Shown here: positions 60,810-64,000 of the stretch, piece by piece
How positions within the stretch are numbered: the stretch's first letter is position 1
Layout: each line of letters begins with the position of its first letter
Origin: JBMNUM01 sp050946275
GTDB lineage: Bacteria; Actinomycetota; Coriobacteriia; Coriobacteriales; CADBOM01
Assembly (NCBI GenBank): GCA_050946275.1
Contig: JBMNUM010000009.1
Span: 8,310 to 72,309 of the forward strand
Direction: 5' to 3'
DNA: 64,000 nucleotides
Translations under genes and position numbers: made by a program
The notes under the pieces: model-generated
Database searches by the model: none
What the model saw: only the letters and a program-made list of their open reading frames with translations
Told to the model about the DNA's origin: nothing

Positions 60810-62102
60810 ATGCCTGCTGACAAGCACGACGTGATTCGCGTGGAGGGTGGGTATCCGATATCCGGCGACGTCCCCATCGGCGGCGCGAAGAACTCGGTTC
60901 TCAAGCTCATGGCCGCATCGCTGATGGCTCCCGGCCCGTACCGCATCACCAATGTCCCCGATATCTCGGATGTCAAGATCATGTCCGAGGTCATCGGTAC
61001 GCTCGGCGCGAAGGTGTCGTTCGGCGATCACGAGCTGCACATCGATACGACGAACATCACCTCGTACGAGACGCCGTACGAGCTCGTGGCGAAGATGCGC
61101 GCGTCTATCTCGGTTCTCGGGCCGCTCATCGCGCGCTTCGGGAAGGCGAAGGTCGCGATGCCTGGCGGATGCCGCATCGGCTCGCGCAAGCTCGACATGC
61201 ACATCGCATCGCTCGAGGCGCTCGGTGTCACGTTCGAATCGGAGCATGGCTACATCGACGCCGATGTGAAGGACGTGCTTCGCGGAACGGATGTCACCTT
61301 GGACTTCCCTTCCGTCGGCGCGACGGAGAACCTCATGATGGCCGCCGTGGTCGCTGAGGGCGTGACGACCATAGAGAATGCCGCCCGCGAGCCCGAGATC
61401 TGCGACCTCGCGAATTTCCTCAACAAGATGGGCGCGCATATCGAGGGCATGGGAACTTCGGTGATAACCATCCACGGAACCCGCGACCTCCATCCCGTCG
61501 AGCATCATTCCGTCGTGGGGGACCGCATCGAGGCCGGCACGTTCCTCGTGGCCGGCGCATTGGGCGGTGGCCCGCTCACCGTGCGCGGCGTCAACCCCGC
61601 CAACCTCAAGCGCGCGATTGCCGTGCTGTGCTCCATGGGCGCCGAGGTCGAGACGGGCGTTGATTGCATCACGGTGCGCAGGGAGGGGGATTTCATCCCC
61701 TGCGACATCCAGACGCTCCCGCATCCGGGATTCCCGACTGACCTTCAAGCACAGTTCATGGTGATGTCGACCATCGCCAAGGGCCGTTCGATTATCACCG
61801 AGAACGTATTCGAGAACCGTTTCATGTTTGCCTCGGAGATCACGCGCATGGGCGCGGATGTGCATGTCGAGGGGCATCACGCCATCATCGAGGGGATAGA
61901 GCGGCTCTCCGGAGCTCCGGTTCAGTCAAGCGATCTGCGCGGCGGTGCGGCCCTTGTGCTCGCCGGGCTCGTCGCCGACGGGACGACGGTCGTGTCCGAG
62001 ATCGGGCATATTGACAGAGGGTACGAGGATTACGTTGGCAAGCTCGCGCGCGTGGGGGCGCACGTCGAGCGCCTGACCATCGATGCGGGGGAATTTGCAT
62101 AG
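60810..62102 (+). CDS. murA: UDP-N-acetylglucosamine 1-carboxyvinyltransferase
   Basis: The ATG at 60810 follows AAGGTGG, giving 430 aa, the normal MurA length; an upstream ATG at 60780 lacks a ribosome site. MurA transfers enolpyruvate from phosphoenolpyruvate to UDP-GlcNAc, the first committed step of peptidoglycan synthesis. Signatures: PIGGAKNSVLKLMAA with the conserved Lys, the active-site loop cysteine in AMPGGCRIGSRKLDMH (target of fosfomycin), FPSVGATENLMMAA, and DLRGGAALVLAGL. The usual GxRP of the loop reads GSRK. Confidence 0.97.
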   Translation: MPADKHDVIRVEGGYPISGDVPIGGAKNSVLKLMAASLMAPGPYRITNVPDISDVKIMSEVIGTLGAKVSFGDHELHIDTTNITSYETPYELVAKMRASISVLGPLIARFGKAKVAMPGGCRIGSRKLDMHIASLEALGVTFESEHGYIDADVKDVLRGTDVTLDFPSVGATENLMMAAVVAEGVTTIENAAREPEICDLANFLNKMGAHIEGMGTSVITIHGTRDLHPVEHHSVVGDRIEAGTFLVAGALGGGPLTVRGVNPANLKRAIAVLCSMGAEVETGVDCITVRREGDFIPCDIQTLPHPGFPTDLQAQFMVMSTIAKGRSIITENVFENRFMFASEITRMGADVHVEGHHAIIEGIERLSGAPVQSSDLRGGAALVLAGLVADGTTVVSEIGHIDRGYEDYVGKLARVGAHVERLTIDAGEFA

Positions 62103-62243
62103 GGTTGTGGATTTTTTCTGATTATCCCATCTTTATCACGACTGGGACTGCCTGACGGCAGGTAAAAGCTTCCGGTCTTCGATGCGGGCTGGACAAGCTG
62201 CGAAGTTATGGGAACATGTGCAAGTCGTTGACTTGAGGTGATT

Positions 62244-63755
62244 ATGAGACTACGTAAGCAAAAGGACCGCTCCACGCTCGACGCGACGAGCAACGGGATG
62301 TCCAGGAAGGCTTGGCGAGAATATTCGCGGAGCCATATAGAGTACGTCGCCCCGGCCTCGTCCAATTCCGGCGGTGGAGAGTACAGCCGGAGGATCTCCT
62401 CCGATTCCTATACTTCGATTCGCAAGCAGAAGAGCAGGCGCAAGCGCGTCGTCGTGACGCTCATCACGATTCTTGCCGTCATCATCATCGGTGGTGGCGC
62501 TGCCGCCTTCGGCTACGTCAGCTTCTTGAACAACCAGTTCCACTCGGGCATCGAGGACATGGACGCCCTGCGCGAGTCGCTCGTGACGAGCACCTCCGAC
62601 GAGGAACCGTTCTACGTGCTGCTCATGGGAACCGATGGCCGGCCGGGTGAGGAGAACTACCGCTCCGACTCGATCCTGCTCGCACGCGTCGATGTGCCGC
62701 AGAAGCAGGTCGTCCTCGTGTCCATCCCGCGTGATACCTACACGTATATCGAGGGTATAGGCGAGTCCAAGATCAACGCGGCCCACGCTTACGGCGGCGC
62801 CGCCGGCGCGGTCAACGCGGTCGAGGACTTCGCGGGCGTCGAGATATCGCACTATGCGGAGATCAACTTCGAGGGCTTCAAGGATCTGGTCGATGCCCTC
62901 GGCGGCATCGAGGTCGACGTCCCGATCGAGATCAACGACGTGGACGCCGGAGGTAGCGTGGCCAAGGGCCTGCAGACGCTCGACGGCGAACATGCCTTGA
63001 TCTTCTGCCGCTCGCGTGCCACGGTCATCGGCGATTACCAGCGCCAGGCGAACCAGCGCATCTTCCTGCAAGCGGTTGCCAGCAAGGTGCTCTCCTCTGA
63101 TCCGGCGACCATGATGTCGTCCATCAACGCCATCGCCAAGACGGTCAGCACCGATATGGATTCGGGCGAGATCTACAGCATCGCCTCCAGCCTGCGCGGT
63201 ATGACGCACGAGAACATATATACATATACGGTGCCCTCGACGGTCGGTTGGGCCGGAGAGCAGTCCGTGGTTCTCCCCGATGAGGCTGCTTGGGCCGAGA
63301 TGATGTCCATCATCGATTCCGGCGGTCTGCCCGAGGCCCAGGTGTGGGATATCGCGGGCGAGATTCCGGACGAGTACAACTCCGCGGGCAAGCTCGATGG
63401 AACGGTGCAGGGCTCCAGCAGCTCTTCGAGCTCGGGTGTCAACCGCAGCTCCTACTCGATCACCGTGCGCAACGGCGGCGGCATCGAGGGATCGGCCTCC
63501 GAGGTCGCGTCCGTGCTCGAGAATGGTGGCTTCACCATCTCCGACACCGGCAACGCGAGCCAGTTCGTCTATGACGACACGCTGATCATCTACGAGAACG
63601 AGGAGGACCTGCCTGTCGTGAACGACCTCATCGCGCTGCTCGGCACCGGCACGGCTGTCGAGTCCGCCGGTCGGTATAGCTTCGATGGCGATCTGATGGT
63701 CGTGGTCGGTAGCGACTGGGGCGACATGAACGGGAGTTCTGAGTCGGAGTACTAG
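62244..63755 (+). CDS. LytR-CpsA-Psr (LCP) family glycopolymer ligase
   Basis: The ATG at 62244 follows GAGGTG; an in-frame GTG at 62238 is possible. The protein is 503 aa. A cytosolic basic N-terminus (1-65) and one transmembrane helix (about 68-92) precede the LCP domain (about 105-270): VLLMGTDGRPGEENYRSDSILLARVD, VSIPRDTYTYIEGIGESKINAA and FCRSRATVIGDYQRQANQR carry the conserved Arg/Asp residues that bind the polyprenyl-pyrophosphate. After a Ser-rich linker, a LytR_C domain (about 400-495) follows. It transfers a lipid-linked polymer to peptidoglycan, plausibly the polymer that CWB2 repeats bind. A terminator follows. Confidence 0.94.
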   Translation: MRLRKQKDRSTLDATSNGMSRKAWREYSRSHIEYVAPASSNSGGGEYSRRISSDSYTSIRKQKSRRKRVVVTLITILAVIIIGGGAAAFGYVSFLNNQFHSGIEDMDALRESLVTSTSDEEPFYVLLMGTDGRPGEENYRSDSILLARVDVPQKQVVLVSIPRDTYTYIEGIGESKINAAHAYGGAAGAVNAVEDFAGVEISHYAEINFEGFKDLVDALGGIEVDVPIEINDVDAGGSVAKGLQTLDGEHALIFCRSRATVIGDYQRQANQRIFLQAVASKVLSSDPATMMSSINAIAKTVSTDMDSGEIYSIASSLRGMTHENIYTYTVPSTVGWAGEQSVVLPDEAAWAEMMSIIDSGGLPEAQVWDIAGEIPDEYNSAGKLDGTVQGSSSSSSSGVNRSSYSITVRNGGGIEGSASEVASVLENGGFTISDTGNASQFVYDDTLIIYENEEDLPVVNDLIALLGTGTAVESAGRYSFDGDLMVVVGSDWGDMNGSSESEY

Positions 63756-63782
63756 GCTCTCCGCGTATAGCTTGAGTTCTCG

Positions 63783-63822
63783 TCGGGCGTCTTCCTTTGG
63801 GAGGGCGCCCGATTTCTTGTTG
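63783..63822 (+). terminator. Terminator after LCP gene
   Basis: TCGGGCG (63783-63789) pairs with CGCCCGA (63806-63812), followed by TTTCTTGTT. Confidence 0.75.
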
Positions 63823-63825
63823 TCC

Positions 63826-63994
63826 GCCCCCGGAGGGGAGGCCGCTTCCGGAACAAGGCTCCGCAAAGCGTGGCCCCGCTCCGCTTCTGCAGCTCAGGAG
63901 GGAGCGCTTCGCGCTCTAGGGCCTTCGCTCCCGCAGAAGCTGCGCGGGGCCACTGCTCCGCAATTGTTCCGGAAGCGGCCTCCCCTCCGGGGGC
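63826..63994. repeat. Perfect 30-bp inverted repeat enclosing a folded 109-nt core
   Basis: Bases 63826-63855 are the exact reverse complement of 63965-63994 (core GAGGGGAGGCCGCTTCCGG, inside the arm). The interval adds GTGGCCCCGC/GCGGGGCCAC and GCTTCTGC/GCAGAAGC stems and an inner GAGCGC/GCGCTC hairpin, so almost the whole 169-nt unit folds on itself. It contains no gene. It may be a MITE-like element or a structured RNA. Confidence 0.88.
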
Positions 63995-64000
63995 TACTCG

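Noticed and set aside
1..64000. CRISPR arrays, rRNA genes, complete insertion sequences or prophage genes
   Set aside because: No regularly spaced repeats, rRNA segments, transposases, integrases or phage structural genes were seen.

Overview
The window is GC-rich and gene-dense. It most likely comes from an anaerobic actinobacterium of the class Coriobacteriia. Evidence: cell-wall-binding repeat 2 (CWB2, PF04122) surface proteins, InlB-type repeats, many flavin/Fe-S oxidoreductases, a membrane-bound uptake [NiFe] hydrogenase, a DUF3467 protein, LytS/LytTR signalling, and lysC-asd and murA with actinobacterial-style short intergenic gaps. The genus cannot be fixed from the sequence alone. No plasmid, prophage or CRISPR array is visible.

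Layout. 1-7565: two adjacent secreted CWB2 proteins (the first cut by the window edge). 7659-9791: OmpR-type two-component pair whose kinase has an Asp-rich external loop. 9935-13092: zinc-ribbon membrane protein, thrS, mntP. 13379-15795 (minus): lysC and asd, with a perfect 22-bp hairpin between them. 16233-19302: PadR regulator, XRE-cupin regulator, acyl-CoA synthetase. 19623-23279: glycosyltransferase overlapping a LytS-LytTR two-component pair. 23626-24561: EamA exporter. 24706-28557: a three-gene operon made of a CrtI-like flavoprotein, an NADH/[2Fe-2S] reductase and a protease-less Lon-like AAA+ protein. 28714-30069: gdhA, sharing a near-identical promoter with that operon. 30341-33445 (minus): MFS transporter and membrane-anchored polysaccharide deacetylase. 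33716-34876: M23 endopeptidase. tRNA-Asp, HAD phosphatase and a degenerate AAA-like protein follow.

37808-39864 (minus) holds larC and larB, divergent from a hydrogenase cluster (40074-45304): Tat-exported small subunit with a frameshift in a G tract, large subunit, cytochrome b, maturation protease and radical SAM protein. The LarBC pair and the hydrogenase suggest a shared nickel theme. 45323-47919: membrane Ser/Thr kinase divergent from a lipoprotein with a long five-residue-periodic domain. Then tRNA-Lys, a phosphoesterase, an atypical trigger factor, a ZIP transporter, an Mrp-type Fe-S carrier, an old-yellow-enzyme-type Fe-S flavoprotein and a cupin. tRNA-His at 55164-55241 is followed by scar-like partial duplications of its own 3' end. 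The last part encodes a DUF3467 protein, a third CWB2 protein, a Na+/H+ antiporter, a TetR regulator, murA and an LCP ligase.

The most unusual material is: (1) the flavoprotein/reductase/Lon-like AAA operon and the promoter it shares with gdhA; (2) a family of long near-perfect intergenic hairpins; (3) the frameshifted hydrogenase small subunit; (4) the kinase/pentad-repeat lipoprotein pair; (5) the tRNA-His scar region; (6) a perfect 30-bp inverted repeat enclosing 109 bases near the end. All functions are inferred from sequence motifs read by eye; no database search was run.
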